A stretch of DNA of 64,000 nucleotides from Prevotella sp. UBA2754 (GTDB taxonomy: Bacteria > Bacteroidota > Bacteroidia > Bacteroidales > Bacteroidaceae): assembly GCA_002353295.1 (NCBI GenBank), contig DEJG01000008.1:1-64000 (forward strand), read 5' to 3'. Below are positions 31,476 to 40,951 of the stretch, piece after piece; the stretch's first letter is position 1, and each line of letters opens with the position of its first letter. The notes beneath the pieces were generated by a model. The model searched no databases. It saw only the letters and a list, made by a program, of their open reading frames with translations, and had not been told where the DNA came from. A program made the position numbers and the translations under genes.

Positions 31476-31741
31476 TACTCGTAATAGCGCTTTCGGCTCT
31501 ATTCTACGTGGTCCTGGGCATCCTCTACGTGAAAGGCTATGACGCAGTCAAGAAGCATTCACCAGAGCATTTGCCTCATTTCTATCTGATCATGGCAACG
31601 ATACGTATGTTGCTCGTTGCTACCGTCGTTGGGCTCTACGTATTCTTCACCGAGAATCGAGAAGATGCCATCCGCTTCGCTTTGTTATTTATAATAATGT
31701 ACGTAGTGATGATGGTCATTACATTGAAATTAAGACATTAA
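31472..31741 (+). CDS. Small membrane protein of the ATP synthase operon (AtpI-like position)
   Basis: Protein of 89 aa with three predicted membrane segments (ILVIALSALFYVVLGILYV, MATIRMLLVATVVGLYVFF and FALLFIIMYVVMMVITL). It occupies the place of atpI/atpQ-type genes between atpC and atpB, overlapping atpC by 4 bases and abutting atpB with no gap. AtpI helps assemble the c-ring in other bacteria; sequence similarity here is too weak for the name, so this is inference from position and topology. Confidence 0.8.
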   Translation: MILVIALSALFYVVLGILYVKGYDAVKKHSPEHLPHFYLIMATIRMLLVATVVGLYVFFTENREDAIRFALLFIIMYVVMMVITLKLRH

Positions 31742-32806
31742 ATGAAAATATTGAATCACACGAAACGACTGCTTTGCATGGTGTTGTTCGCTACGGCTCT
31801 GACACCAGCGGTGAAGGCAGAAGACTTTTCAGCCAAGGAGGTAGTGCTTGAGCACATCAAGGATTCGCACGATTGGCATGTAACCGATTATGGTGAGGGA
31901 AAGTCGCTGGTTATACCTCTGCCCATCATCGTGAAGAGTTCCACTGGGTGGCATGTGTTCTGCTCTACAGAGTTTGAACATCATGCTGATGCCTCTGGGC
32001 TGCGCCAGGGACCTCACGGACTGGCTATCGCTACCGAGGGCGACCATGCAGGTAAGATTGTTGAGAACGGTGAACCTGTTCTCGACCTTTCTATCACCAA
32101 GACTGTTGCCGTGATGTTCATCAACGTAGCCATTCTGCTTTGCTGCATTCTGCTGAGTGCCCGCTGGTACAAGAATCGCAAGGCATCGGACAATGCTCCC
32201 GGTGGATTCGTCGGCTTCATCGAGATGATGGTGATGTATGTGGTGGATGAAATTATCAAGCCGGGTGTAGGTAAGGGCTACGAGAAATATGTGCCCTACC
32301 TGCTTACCTGTTTCTTCTTCATCTTCACCTGTAATGTGATGGGCTTGATACCATTCCCTCCAGGCTCTGGAAACGTGACAGGCAATATTGCCGTTACTTT
32401 CTTCTTGGCACTCTGCACTTTCATCATCGTGCAGTTCTCGGGTAATAAGCACTACTGGAAGGATATCTTCTGGCCTGAAGTGCCTACTTGGTTGAAGTTC
32501 CCATTGCCTATCATTCCTCTCATCGAGTTTGTAGGTATCTTCACCAAGCCCTTTGCCCTGATGATCCGTCTATTTGCCAACATGATGGCAGGTCATGCCA
32601 TTGCTGTGGCGATAACGTGTATCGTATTCCTCGTGGCTAGTCAGGCTATTGCCGTACAGCTTTCTATGTCCGCATTGAGCGTCGTGATGAGCATTTTCAT
32701 GATGTGCCTCGAGTGTTTGGTATGTTTCATTCAGGCTATGGTATTCACCATGCTCTCTGCTGTGTTCATCGGCTTGGCACGGGTGGAACCGGAACATGAA
32801 CATTAA
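31742..32806 (+). CDS. atpB: ATP synthase Fo subunit a
   Basis: Stator channel subunit of 354 aa. It begins with a signal peptide (LLCMVLFATALTPAVKAED) and a hydrophilic periplasmic region of about 100 residues not found in E. coli AtpB, then the membrane part. The essential arginine lies in MIRLFANMMAGHAIAVAI (about 275-292), and a later helix has LECLVCFIQAMVFTMLSAVFIGL (in part). The long N-terminus is typical of Bacteroidetes. The gene starts immediately after the upstream stop codon. Confidence 0.96.
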   Translation: MKILNHTKRLLCMVLFATALTPAVKAEDFSAKEVVLEHIKDSHDWHVTDYGEGKSLVIPLPIIVKSSTGWHVFCSTEFEHHADASGLRQGPHGLAIATEGDHAGKIVENGEPVLDLSITKTVAVMFINVAILLCCILLSARWYKNRKASDNAPGGFVGFIEMMVMYVVDEIIKPGVGKGYEKYVPYLLTCFFFIFTCNVMGLIPFPPGSGNVTGNIAVTFFLALCTFIIVQFSGNKHYWKDIFWPEVPTWLKFPLPIIPLIEFVGIFTKPFALMIRLFANMMAGHAIAVAITCIVFLVASQAIAVQLSMSALSVVMSIFMMCLECLVCFIQAMVFTMLSAVFIGLARVEPEHEH

Positions 32807-32850
32807 AAAAGATAATTAACAAAACAATAACAATTTAAAACTTTAAAATT

Positions 32851-33087
32851 ATGATTACAGCATTATTAGCAGCAGAAGGTGTTGCAAAGTTAGGTGCCGC
32901 AGTAGGCGCAGGTCTCGCAGCTATTGGCGCAGGTCTTGGTATTGGTAAAATCGGTGGTCAGGCTATGGACGCTATGGCTCGTCAGCCAGAGGTAATGAAC
33001 AAGCTGTTCACCAACATGATCGTAGCAGCTGCCCTGATTGAGGGTGTTGCCCTGTTCGCAGCCGTTATCGCATTCCTCTGCATCTAA
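32851..33087 (+). CDS. atpE: ATP synthase Fo subunit c
   Basis: Proteolipid of 78 aa forming the rotor ring: two helices (GAAVGAGLAAIGAGLGIGKIG and MIVAAALIEGVALFAAVIAFL, the latter in part) joined by the polar loop ARQPE. The ion-carrying Glu is in ALIEGVALF. The residues usually found in sodium-binding c subunits (Gln in helix 1, Ser or Thr after the Glu) are not apparent, so proton coupling is likelier. Confidence 0.97.
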   Translation: MITALLAAEGVAKLGAAVGAGLAAIGAGLGIGKIGGQAMDAMARQPEVMNKLFTNMIVAAALIEGVALFAAVIAFLCI

Positions 33088-33134
33088 GGCAGTGGCGAGA
33101 GAGATAAGTGTAAAGTGAATAAGAAATTCAGCGT

Positions 33135-33629
33135 ATGGATTTATTGATTCCGAGTACTGGCTTACTTTTCTGGATGTCTATCACCTTTCTGGTAGTCCTG
33201 TTCATCCTGTGGAAGTTTGGTTTCCCTGTCATCACCAACATGGTGGCAGAGCGCAAGGCTTTCATTGATGACTCGCTCAAGAAGGCGCATGAGGCAAACG
33301 AGAAATTGGCCAATATACAGAAAGAAGGTGAATCCATCTTGCAAGAAGCTCGCGAGAAACAGGCACAGATTCTGAAAGAAGCTGCAGCCACCCGCGATGC
33401 TATTGTAGAGAAAGCCCAGGAGAAGGCGAGGGCAGAGGGTGCCCGTCTCCTCGACGATGCCAAAGCGGCTATCGAACAGGAGAAGAAGGCAGCCATTGCC
33501 GACATTCGCAAACAGGTGGCTACGCTCAGTGTCGAGATTGCCGAGAAGGTTCTGCGTCAGAACCTGCAGAGCGACCAGGCACAGATGGATTTAATCGACC
33601 GTATGCTGGATGATGTTTCTGCTAACTGA
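33135..33629 (+). CDS. atpF: ATP synthase Fo subunit b
   Basis: Peripheral-stalk subunit of 164 aa: one N-terminal membrane helix (LLFWMSITFLVVLFILW, residues 9-25) then a long charged coiled coil (ERKAFIDDSLKKAHEANEKLANI (in part), EKAQEKARAEGARLLDDAK and KKAAIADIRKQVATLSVEIAEK (in part)). Length is standard. Position between atpE and atpH is the normal Fo-F1 order. Confidence 0.96.
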   Translation: MDLLIPSTGLLFWMSITFLVVLFILWKFGFPVITNMVAERKAFIDDSLKKAHEANEKLANIQKEGESILQEAREKQAQILKEAAATRDAIVEKAQEKARAEGARLLDDAKAAIEQEKKAAIADIRKQVATLSVEIAEKVLRQNLQSDQAQMDLIDRMLDDVSAN

Positions 33630-33643
33630 TAAAGCATGAGCGT

Positions 33644-34180
33644 ATGGATATCGGAGTAATATCTGTAAGATATGCAAGGGCACTGCTGAAGAGTGCTGCC
33701 GACCAGAAACTGGAGGAGCAGGTCTATCAGGAAATGATGACCATCGCCAAGAGTTATCTGGAGGTACCTCAGTTGCGCCATACGATAGACAATCCCATGC
33801 TGTCCAAAGACAAGAAGGAAGGACTGCTTCTGACTGCTGCCGGCGAAAAGCCATGTCAGCTCACCAAGAACTTCATCCAACTTGTGCTGAAGGAAGACCG
33901 CGAGAACGTGTTACAATTTATGGCGAATAGCTACATCACGCTCTATCGCAAGCAGAAGAACGTCATCCGTGGAAAACTCACCACTGCTGCCCGCGTGTCG
34001 GCTCAGACGGAGCAGAAAATGCGCCAGATGGTGGAGAGCAAGACTAATGGAACTGTGGAGTTTGAGACCGAGGTGAATCCCGATATCATCGGTGGCTTCA
34101 TCCTCGAATATGACACCTTCCGTATGGATGCCAGTGTCAAGACCAAGCTCAACAATATTCTCAACACCCTTAAAAAGTAA
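33644..34180 (+). CDS. atpH: ATP synthase F1 subunit delta
   Basis: Stalk-capping subunit of 178 aa. The N-terminal helical bundle begins VISVRYARALLKSA, with RHTIDNPMLSKDKK and LTKNFIQLVLKEDREN in the middle. The C-terminal beta domain reads VNPDIIGGFILEYDTFRMDASVKTKLNNI (in part), the typical OSCP/delta ending. It lies 14 bases after atpF and 6 before atpA. Confidence 0.95.
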   Translation: MDIGVISVRYARALLKSAADQKLEEQVYQEMMTIAKSYLEVPQLRHTIDNPMLSKDKKEGLLLTAAGEKPCQLTKNFIQLVLKEDRENVLQFMANSYITLYRKQKNVIRGKLTTAARVSAQTEQKMRQMVESKTNGTVEFETEVNPDIIGGFILEYDTFRMDASVKTKLNNILNTLKK

Positions 34181-34186
34181 CAAACA

Positions 34187-35773
34187 ATGTCAGATAAAAT
34201 TAAACCAAGCGAAGTTTCCCAGGTACTACTCGACCAGTTGCAGGGCATTTCCAGCCAGGAGAAGTTTGACGAGGTAGGCACCGTGCTCACCGTGAGCGAT
34301 GGTGTGGCTCGTATCTACGGTCTCCGCAATGCTGAAGCCAACGAGTTGCTGGAGTTCGAAAACGGCACGATGGCTATCGTGATGAACCTGGAGGAAGACA
34401 ATGTCGGTTGTGTGCTCCTCGGTCCTACAGCAGGTATCAAGGAGGGACAGGTGGTGAAGCGCACCAAACGTATCGCCTCTATCCGTGTCAACGACAATAT
34501 GCTCGGACGCGTTATCAACCCGCTGGGTCAGGCTGTGGATGGTAAAGGAGATATTGACCTGAAAGATTCTTTCGAAATGCCCCTTGACCGCAAGGCTCCT
34601 GGTGTGATTTACCGTCAGCCTGTGAAGGAGCCTCTCCAGACAGGTTTGAAGGCAGTCGACTCGATGATTCCTATTGGACGCGGACAGCGTGAGCTCATTA
34701 TTGGTGATCGTCAGACGGGTAAGACCGCCATTGCCGTTGATACCATCATCAATCAGAAAAGTTTCTATGAGGCTGGAAAGCCCGTGTATTGTATCTATGT
34801 TGCCATCGGTCAGAAAGCCAGTACTGTGGCCACTCTCGTGCAGACACTGAAAGAGCATGGTGCTATGCCATACACCATCGTGGTTGCCGCTACAGCTGCT
34901 GATCCTGCTGCCATGCAGTACTATGCACCATTTGCAGGTGCTGCCATCGGTGAGTATTTTCGTGACCGCGGTTATGCAGCTCTCGTGGTTTATGACGACC
35001 TGTCGAAGCAGGCTGTGGCCTATCGTGAGGTGTCGTTGATTCTGCGCCGTCCGTCCGGACGCGAGGCTTATCCTGGTGATGTGTTCTACCTGCACTCTCG
35101 TCTGTTGGAGCGTGCTGCTAAGATGAACGAACAGCAGGAAGTTGCTGAACAAATGAACGACCTGCCCGAGTGCATGAAGGGACATGTGAAGGGGGGTGGT
35201 TCGCTCACCGCTCTGCCTATTATCGAGACACAGGCAGGCGATGTATCGGCTTACATTCCTACCAATGTGATTTCTATTACCGACGGTCAGATATTCTTGG
35301 AGAGCGACCTATTCAACCAGGGCTTCCGTCCTGCCATCAATGTCGGTATTTCCGTATCGCGTGTAGGTGGTTCGGCACAGATCAAGTCTATGAAGAAGGT
35401 GGCTGGTACCCTAAAAATCGACCAGGCTCAGTATCGTGAATTGGAGGCGTTCTCTAAGTTCTCTAGCGATATGGATGCTGTGACAGCCATGACGCTCGAT
35501 CGTGGTCGTAAGAACAACCAGTTGCTCATCCAACCCCAGTATAGCCCCATGCCCGTAGGTGAGCAGGTAGCTATTCTTTACTGCGGCGTACACGGATTGA
35601 TGCGCGAAGTACCTATCGACAAGGTTCGTGAATGTCAGAATGCATTCCTCGACAAATTGCGCACCAGCGCTCCTCAGGTAATCGAAACACTTGCTGCCGG
35701 CAAGATTGACGACGAGACCACTGACAAGATTGAGGAGATTATGTTTGACATAGCCGGAACCTATAAAGCCTGA
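34187..35773 (+). CDS. atpA: ATP synthase F1 subunit alpha
   Basis: Non-catalytic nucleotide-binding subunit of 528 aa. Walker A is GDRQTGKTAIA (about 172-182), the arginine finger lies in the region VGISVSRVGGSAQ (about 390-402), and ALVVYDDLSKQAVAYR is the Walker B region. The N-terminal barrel has VLTVSDGVARIYGL. The length is slightly above that of E. coli AtpA (513 aa). It sits between atpH and atpG, 6 bases from each. Confidence 0.98.
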   Translation: MSDKIKPSEVSQVLLDQLQGISSQEKFDEVGTVLTVSDGVARIYGLRNAEANELLEFENGTMAIVMNLEEDNVGCVLLGPTAGIKEGQVVKRTKRIASIRVNDNMLGRVINPLGQAVDGKGDIDLKDSFEMPLDRKAPGVIYRQPVKEPLQTGLKAVDSMIPIGRGQRELIIGDRQTGKTAIAVDTIINQKSFYEAGKPVYCIYVAIGQKASTVATLVQTLKEHGAMPYTIVVAATAADPAAMQYYAPFAGAAIGEYFRDRGYAALVVYDDLSKQAVAYREVSLILRRPSGREAYPGDVFYLHSRLLERAAKMNEQQEVAEQMNDLPECMKGHVKGGGSLTALPIIETQAGDVSAYIPTNVISITDGQIFLESDLFNQGFRPAINVGISVSRVGGSAQIKSMKKVAGTLKIDQAQYRELEAFSKFSSDMDAVTAMTLDRGRKNNQLLIQPQYSPMPVGEQVAILYCGVHGLMREVPIDKVRECQNAFLDKLRTSAPQVIETLAAGKIDDETTDKIEEIMFDIAGTYKA

Positions 35774-35779
35774 TAGCCT

Positions 35780-36748
35780 ATGCCGAGTCTGAAGGAAATC
35801 AAAGGACGTATTGCCAGTGTTCAGAGCACACGTAAGATTACAAGTGCGATGAAGATGGTGGCTTCGTCGAAACTTCATCATGCCCAGGTAGCTATCCAAA
35901 ATATGCTGCCCTACGAGACCATGCTGGAGCACATCCTGAAGTCATTTCTGGCAGCGGAGGCAGAGGCACAAACTATCTACGATCAGGAGCGCCCCGTCAA
36001 ACGCGTGGCACTGGTAATTTTCTCCAGTAATTCATCACTGTGTGGAGGCTTTAACGCTAACATTATCAAGCTGATGCAGCATACTGTTGACGGATTAGCT
36101 CAAGAAATAGGACGAGAAAACATTGACATATATCCTATCGGTCGAAAGGTAGCTGAGAAGGCTCAGAAACTAGGCTATCAAGTCATGGGCAATTATGCCG
36201 ACATGGTTGATCATCCGAATGTTCATCAATGCATCGAGGTAGCCATGGAGTTGGGACGTCGTTTCGCAGATGGCGAGATTGACAAAGTGGAACTCATCTA
36301 TCATCACTTCAAAAGTGCTGGTTCTCAGATACTCACCACCAAGACTTTCCTGCCTATCGACATTGCGAGTGAACTGGAGCGTGACCACGAGCGCGATCTT
36401 ACAACAAATGTTGTCACGAAGAAGGCACAGGACTATCTGAAGAAGAATCGTCGTAATCACGAATACCAGACAGACGAAGCCAAACCGCTGAACGACAACT
36501 TTATTGTGGAGCCTGACATGAATACGGTGCTCTCACAGTTGATGCCGAAACTGGCTCATCTGATGCTCTTCACCGCCTTGCTTGACAGTGTGGCCTCCGA
36601 GCATGCTGCCCGCATGGTGGCTATGCAGACGGCTACTGATAATGCTGACGAGTTATTGCGTCAGCTCAACTTGCAATACAACAAGAGTCGTCAGCAGGCT
36701 ATCACCTCCGAACTACTCGATATTGTGGGAGGTTCGGTGAACAATTAG
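35780..36748 (+). CDS. atpG: ATP synthase F1 subunit gamma
   Basis: Central rotor shaft of 322 aa. The N-terminal helix reads SLKEIKGRIASVQSTRKIT and AMKMVASSKLHHAQ, and the C-terminal helix ASEHAARMVAMQTATDNADELL; both are family signatures. It is about 30 aa longer than E. coli gamma owing to an insertion around residues 185-235 (rich in charged residues, DYLKKNRRNHEYQ). It is the last gene of the operon, followed by a terminator. Confidence 0.96.
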   Translation: MPSLKEIKGRIASVQSTRKITSAMKMVASSKLHHAQVAIQNMLPYETMLEHILKSFLAAEAEAQTIYDQERPVKRVALVIFSSNSSLCGGFNANIIKLMQHTVDGLAQEIGRENIDIYPIGRKVAEKAQKLGYQVMGNYADMVDHPNVHQCIEVAMELGRRFADGEIDKVELIYHHFKSAGSQILTTKTFLPIDIASELERDHERDLTTNVVTKKAQDYLKKNRRNHEYQTDEAKPLNDNFIVEPDMNTVLSQLMPKLAHLMLFTALLDSVASEHAARMVAMQTATDNADELLRQLNLQYNKSRQQAITSELLDIVGGSVNN

Positions 36749-36770
36749 GCCGACAACAACTAATCTTTTT

Positions 36771-36813
36771 AAAAGTGAGGGAGACCCTATAGGTTTTCTC
36801 TCACTTTATTTGT
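36771..36813. terminator. Terminator of the atp operon
   Basis: AAAGTGAG(G)GAGA at 36772-36784 pairs with TCTCTCACTTT at 36797-36807, giving 11 pairs with one bulge. T-rich sequence follows and an A/T run precedes. Confidence 0.75.
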
Positions 36814-36840
36814 TATTCTCGTCTTTTTTCTGTATTTTTG
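36809..36840 (+). promoter_or_regulatory. Promoter of the hisB-containing operon
   Basis: TTTG at 36809-36812, a 20-base spacer and TATTTTTG at 36833-36840 match both promoter elements. It directly follows the atp terminator stem. Confidence 0.7.
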
Positions 36841-36861
36841 TAGCCAAAATGTATAAGAAGA

Positions 36862-37812
36862 ATGGAGTACGCATTGTTTAAGAACCGCAGCTATCGCGGA
36901 ATTATCTCGAAGGGCTTCGGATTGTATTTCTCTCATTTCCGCCTGTTTTTCAAGGCGTCATGGCTCATGGCTATTATATATGCCTTTGTTTTTGCTGCAC
37001 TGGAAATGTTGCTTTCTGTAAAATTGCCAGCGCTGTCTGCAACCATTATGAAACAGGAAATTGTATTGAAAATGGAATTGTCGCAAGATGTGGCTCAGCA
37101 ATATTTGATAACGATAGGATCGGTCTGTTTGCTGATAATTCTTTACGTGGTTGTCAAAGCGCTGACATCAGCTACGATACTTAACAAACTGAAAGAGCAT
37201 CAGGATAGTGCCAAGATGACGATGCCCACACATTGGTTTCGCATCTGCCGCAAGTTAATGGGACGCACACTTAAAGGCACTGTCTTCACCATCGTTGTCG
37301 TTTTGATTCCACTCGTACTTATCGTAGCCCTGTTGCTGGCTATCCATTATATGATGCCGGCTGCCACTATGGCTTTACACATTACCACTGGTGTATGTTG
37401 TATCGCACTAGGACTGATGAGCGTTCCTTTGGTCTATGTATTTATGAAATATGTGATGCGTCCAGACAAGTCGTATTTCTCCATGCTGGGTTCGGCCTAT
37501 GCTACTGGGCTTCGTCATTGGGGACAGATTTTCTCTTCCTGTCTGATTGTAACAATCATCGTCTGCACATTGGCAGCCGTCTTTTGTCTGCCAACCATTA
37601 TATTAGCCCAGGCTCATTGGATTTCTCAGGAAGGATTCTTGAATGGTGACCCATTGGGAATGCCTGGATATATCAATATTCTGTCGGCCTGTACATTTTT
37701 TGTCACTGGATTCCTGCTGGTGTATCTTTATATACCCATCCTGATGACATGCTATTATCTGTACGGTTCGATAGAGACATATGAACAAGAGAAAAACAAA
37801 CTAGATGTATGA
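36862..37812 (+). CDS. Polytopic membrane protein of unknown function
   Basis: Protein of 316 aa with about six membrane segments, among them ASWLMAIIYAFVFAALEML, LITIGSVCLLIILYVVVKAL, TVFTIVVVLIPLVLIVALLL, ITTGVCCIALGLMSVPLVYVF (in part), LIVTIIVCTLAAVFCLPTII and ACTFFVTGFLLVYLYIPIL. It has no signal peptide and no motif I can assign. The first residues (YRGIISKGFGLYFSHFRLFFKASW, in part) and the even spacing recall bacterial multi-pass proteins with glycerophosphodiesterase-membrane-type domains, but I cannot support a function. It overlaps hisB by 4 bases (ATGA) and shares its promoter. Confidence 0.7.
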   Translation: MEYALFKNRSYRGIISKGFGLYFSHFRLFFKASWLMAIIYAFVFAALEMLLSVKLPALSATIMKQEIVLKMELSQDVAQQYLITIGSVCLLIILYVVVKALTSATILNKLKEHQDSAKMTMPTHWFRICRKLMGRTLKGTVFTIVVVLIPLVLIVALLLAIHYMMPAATMALHITTGVCCIALGLMSVPLVYVFMKYVMRPDKSYFSMLGSAYATGLRHWGQIFSSCLIVTIIVCTLAAVFCLPTIILAQAHWISQEGFLNGDPLGMPGYINILSACTFFVTGFLLVYLYIPILMTCYYLYGSIETYEQEKNKLDV

Positions 37813-38867
37813 AGAGAATATTATTTATAGATCGCGATGGAACTATCATAGAAGAACCTGCTGACGAGCAGATTGACTCCTTCGAGAAATTGAAATTCGT
37901 AGAAGGTGTGATTCGTAATCTGGTTTTTATCCGTCAGCGACTGGATTTCGAATTTGTAATGGTCAGCAATCAGGACGGACTGGGAACGGAATCTTTTCCT
38001 GAGGAAACTTTCTGGCCCGTTCATAATTTTATCCTTCAGACGCTGAAGGGAGAAGGTGTTGTTTTTGACGAAATTCTGATTGACCCGCATTTCCCAGAAG
38101 ACAATGCTCTGACTCGTAAGCCCAATACCGGACTAGTAGAGAAATATATGAATAATCCGGAATATGATATAGTCAACAGCTATGTCATTGGAGATAGGGA
38201 AACTGACAGAAAGTTTGCAGAAAATATCGGATGCAAATTCTTGCAGGTGGGCAGTTGGGATCGCATAGCAGAAACACTGTTTGCAGGAGAAAGATATGCG
38301 GAAGTAAAACGCACCACGAAAGAAACAGATATAGAAATTAAAGTATGTCTTGACGGTTCTGGCAAATGTGATATAGCTACTGGATTGGGGTTCTTCGACC
38401 ACATGCTGGAACAGATCGGTAAGCACGGAATGATGGATCTGACCATCCATACCAAAGGCGATCTAGAGGTTGACGAACACCATACGATAGAAGACACAGC
38501 TATTGCCTTAGGTGAATGCATCAAGAAAGCATTGGGCGACAAACGCGGTATTGAACGTTATGGATACTCGTTGCCCATGGACGACTGCCTTTGTAGTGTG
38601 GCCCTTGATTTTGGAGGGCGCCCTTGGCTAGTATGGGATGCAGATTTTCATCGTGAGAAGATAGGCGAAATGCCCACAGAGATGTTCCTGCATTTCTTTA
38701 AGAGTCTTAGCGATGCAGCAAAAATGAATCTTAATATCAAAGCCGAAGGACAGAATGAACATCATAAGATAGAAGGAATTTTCAAGGCTTTGGCAAGGGC
38801 TCTCAAGATGGCTGTGCACCGAGATATTTATCATTACGAACTACCAAGTACGAAAGGACTTTTATGA
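37809..38867 (+). CDS. hisB: Bifunctional histidinol-phosphatase / imidazoleglycerol-phosphate dehydratase
   Basis: Two-domain histidine-biosynthesis enzyme of 352 aa. The N-terminal HAD phosphatase (1-165) has the nucleophile motif DRDGTI (residues 7-12) and GDRETDRKFAENIG. The C-terminal IGP dehydratase (170-352) has FFDHMLEQIGKHG, the metal-binding DEHHTIED and NEHHKIEGIFKALARAL. It catalyses steps 6 and 8 of the pathway. No other his gene is in the window. It overlaps the preceding membrane gene and the following oxidoreductase by 4 bases each. Confidence 0.96.
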   Translation: MKRILFIDRDGTIIEEPADEQIDSFEKLKFVEGVIRNLVFIRQRLDFEFVMVSNQDGLGTESFPEETFWPVHNFILQTLKGEGVVFDEILIDPHFPEDNALTRKPNTGLVEKYMNNPEYDIVNSYVIGDRETDRKFAENIGCKFLQVGSWDRIAETLFAGERYAEVKRTTKETDIEIKVCLDGSGKCDIATGLGFFDHMLEQIGKHGMMDLTIHTKGDLEVDEHHTIEDTAIALGECIKKALGDKRGIERYGYSLPMDDCLCSVALDFGGRPWLVWDADFHREKIGEMPTEMFLHFFKSLSDAAKMNLNIKAEGQNEHHKIEGIFKALARALKMAVHRDIYHYELPSTKGLL

Positions 38868-39841
38868 AAATACTGAAATGGGGGTTCATCGGATGTGGTG
38901 AGGTTACTGAAATCAAAAGTGGACCAGCTTTTTCTGAAGTGGAGGGATCCAGTGTTGTCGCTGTCATGAGCCGAACTGAAGAGCGTGCTCGTACTTACGC
39001 CATCAAACACCGTATTCCTAAGTGGTACACCGACGCACAGGAATTGATTTCCGATCCTGACGTAAATGCAGTTTATGTAGCCACACCTCCATCCAGCCAT
39101 GCTACCTATGCCATTATGGCTATGAAGGCTGGAAAACCTGTTTATGTGGAGAAACCGCTGGCTTCTACCTATGAAGACTGTGCTAGAGTGAATCGTGTGA
39201 GCGAAGAGACGGGAATGCCTTGTTTCGTGGCTTATTATCGCAGATACTTACCATATTTCCAGAAGGTGAAGGATATCGTGAATAGCGGTCAGATTGGAAA
39301 AGTTGTAAATGTTCATGTACGTTTTGCTGTTCCTCCAAGGGAACAGGACAAGACGGATGACCTTCCTTGGCGCTTGCAACCAGAAATTGCGGGCGGTGGT
39401 TATTTTTACGATTTGGCTCCTCATCAGCTGGACTTACTGCAAGATATGTTTGGTGTTATTCTGGAGGCACGTGGAATCTGTTCAAATCGTGGAGGTTACT
39501 ATAAGGCCGAGGATAGTGTGAGCGCCTGCTTCCAATTTGAAAACGGACTACCAGGAAGTGGATCGTGGTGTTTTGTCGCTCATGAGTCGGCCAAAGAAGA
39601 TCGTATTGAACTGATTGGTGATCAAGGTTCGGTGAGTTTTTCCGTATTCGACTATGCCCCGATTAAGTTGCATACCAGCAACGGAACTGAGAGTATCACG
39701 GTGCCCAATCCGCCATACGTTCAGTTCCCACTTATCAAGAAAGTTATAGAACATTTACAGGGACTCGACATTTGTTCCTGCACCAGTGTTTCTGCTACTC
39801 CGGTCAACTGGGCCTTAGATCGTATTTTGGGTAAATTCTGA
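38864..39841 (+). CDS. Gfo/Idh/MocA family oxidoreductase
   Basis: NAD(P)-dependent oxidoreductase of 325 aa. The Rossmann start is KWGFIGCGEVTEIKSGPAF (about 4-22). The signature EKPLASTYEDCARV follows (about 90-103), and the C-terminal half is the alpha/beta substrate domain with GGGYFYDLAPHQLDLLQDMFG (in part), where the DxxxHxxD-like DLAPHQLD probably contributes catalytic His. The sugar or inositol substrate cannot be told from sequence. It overlaps hisB by 4 bases. Confidence 0.92.
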   Translation: MKILKWGFIGCGEVTEIKSGPAFSEVEGSSVVAVMSRTEERARTYAIKHRIPKWYTDAQELISDPDVNAVYVATPPSSHATYAIMAMKAGKPVYVEKPLASTYEDCARVNRVSEETGMPCFVAYYRRYLPYFQKVKDIVNSGQIGKVVNVHVRFAVPPREQDKTDDLPWRLQPEIAGGGYFYDLAPHQLDLLQDMFGVILEARGICSNRGGYYKAEDSVSACFQFENGLPGSGSWCFVAHESAKEDRIELIGDQGSVSFSVFDYAPIKLHTSNGTESITVPNPPYVQFPLIKKVIEHLQGLDICSCTSVSATPVNWALDRILGKF

Positions 39842-39845
39842 GTAA

Positions 39846-40940
39846 ATGAGGACGGTTCTATTATTTGTCATGATGTTTGTGAGTATGGGAGTAAATGCTT
39901 CAGACTCGTTGAAAGTGGAGAAATCCAAGAAAGGGTGGTTCACAAGACTCATCGACAGTTTTAGCGAAATAGATACCGTCTATGTAGAACCGCAACATTA
40001 TAACTGGGCATTGATGCTTCAGTCCATCAATACCTATGACTATTACAAATTGAGTACTACCGGTACTAATTCACAATCTATTTCCTTTGCCCCGACAATA
40101 AGCGTACGTATGGGACCTTACTTCGGATGGCGATGGATTTTTCTAGGATATACGATAGACCTGCGCAATATCAACTTTTTCAGTGGGCGGCGTAAGTTGG
40201 AGTTAGACGGCAGTATCTATAGTTCGCGTTTTGGTGCAGATGTTTTTTATCGTAGGTCGGTCGACGACTATAAGATACGCAAAGTAAATCTGGGAGCAGA
40301 TATTGATACCGAAGCGCTTGAGGGCGTTGATTTCGATGGACTCAACGTAAGCATCACAGGTATTAACCTCTATTATATTTTTAACTACAAACGTTTCTCT
40401 TATCCTGCTGCTTTTGCCCAAAGCACCTGCCAGAAAATCAGTTGCGGTTCGTGGATGGTTGGCATGGGCTATCTTAAGAACGACATAGAGTTTGATTACA
40501 AACGATTGGAAGAATTAGCCCAAGAACGGTTGGGGCAGGAGGTCCAACTGGATAGTAGCTTGATGTTCAACAACATTAAGTATACTGATATTAGTGCATC
40601 AGTAGGGTATGCTTATAACTGGGTGTTTGCACGCAATTGTCTCTTATGTGCCAGTGCGTCGCTGGCATTAGCATATAAGACATCACGAGGTGATATAGCT
40701 CATACAGGCACAAAGAGTGAAGGCTTTGACTTTGGTAACTTCAATATCGATGGCATTGGTCGGTTCGGCATTGTGTGGAATAACACTAAATGGTATGCAG
40801 GTGCAAGTGCTATCGTCAGAGCATATAATTATCGGAAATCGCGTTTCGCTACTAATAATATTTTTGGCGACTTGAGTATCTACGTTGGACTGAATTTCGG
40901 TCCACGAGGACCCTATAGAAAGAAAAAAGTTAAATATTAA
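39846..40940 (+). CDS. DUF4421 outer-membrane-type protein
   Basis: Protein of 364 aa with an N-terminal signal peptide (MRTVLLFVMMFVSMGVNAS). The mature part is rich in aromatic beta strands (YNWALMLQSINTYDYY, YFGWRWIFLGYTIDL, FYRRSVDDYKIRKVNLGADI, ISASVGYAYNWVFARN and WYAGASAIVRAYNYRKSRF), as expected of a beta-barrel in the outer membrane; it matches DUF4421, a Bacteroidetes family of unknown function. It lies 4 bases after the oxidoreductase gene. Confidence 0.82.
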   Translation: MRTVLLFVMMFVSMGVNASDSLKVEKSKKGWFTRLIDSFSEIDTVYVEPQHYNWALMLQSINTYDYYKLSTTGTNSQSISFAPTISVRMGPYFGWRWIFLGYTIDLRNINFFSGRRKLELDGSIYSSRFGADVFYRRSVDDYKIRKVNLGADIDTEALEGVDFDGLNVSITGINLYYIFNYKRFSYPAAFAQSTCQKISCGSWMVGMGYLKNDIEFDYKRLEELAQERLGQEVQLDSSLMFNNIKYTDISASVGYAYNWVFARNCLLCASASLALAYKTSRGDIAHTGTKSEGFDFGNFNIDGIGRFGIVWNNTKWYAGASAIVRAYNYRKSRFATNNIFGDLSIYVGLNFGPRGPYRKKKVKY

Positions 40941-40951
40941 ATCTTAAGTTT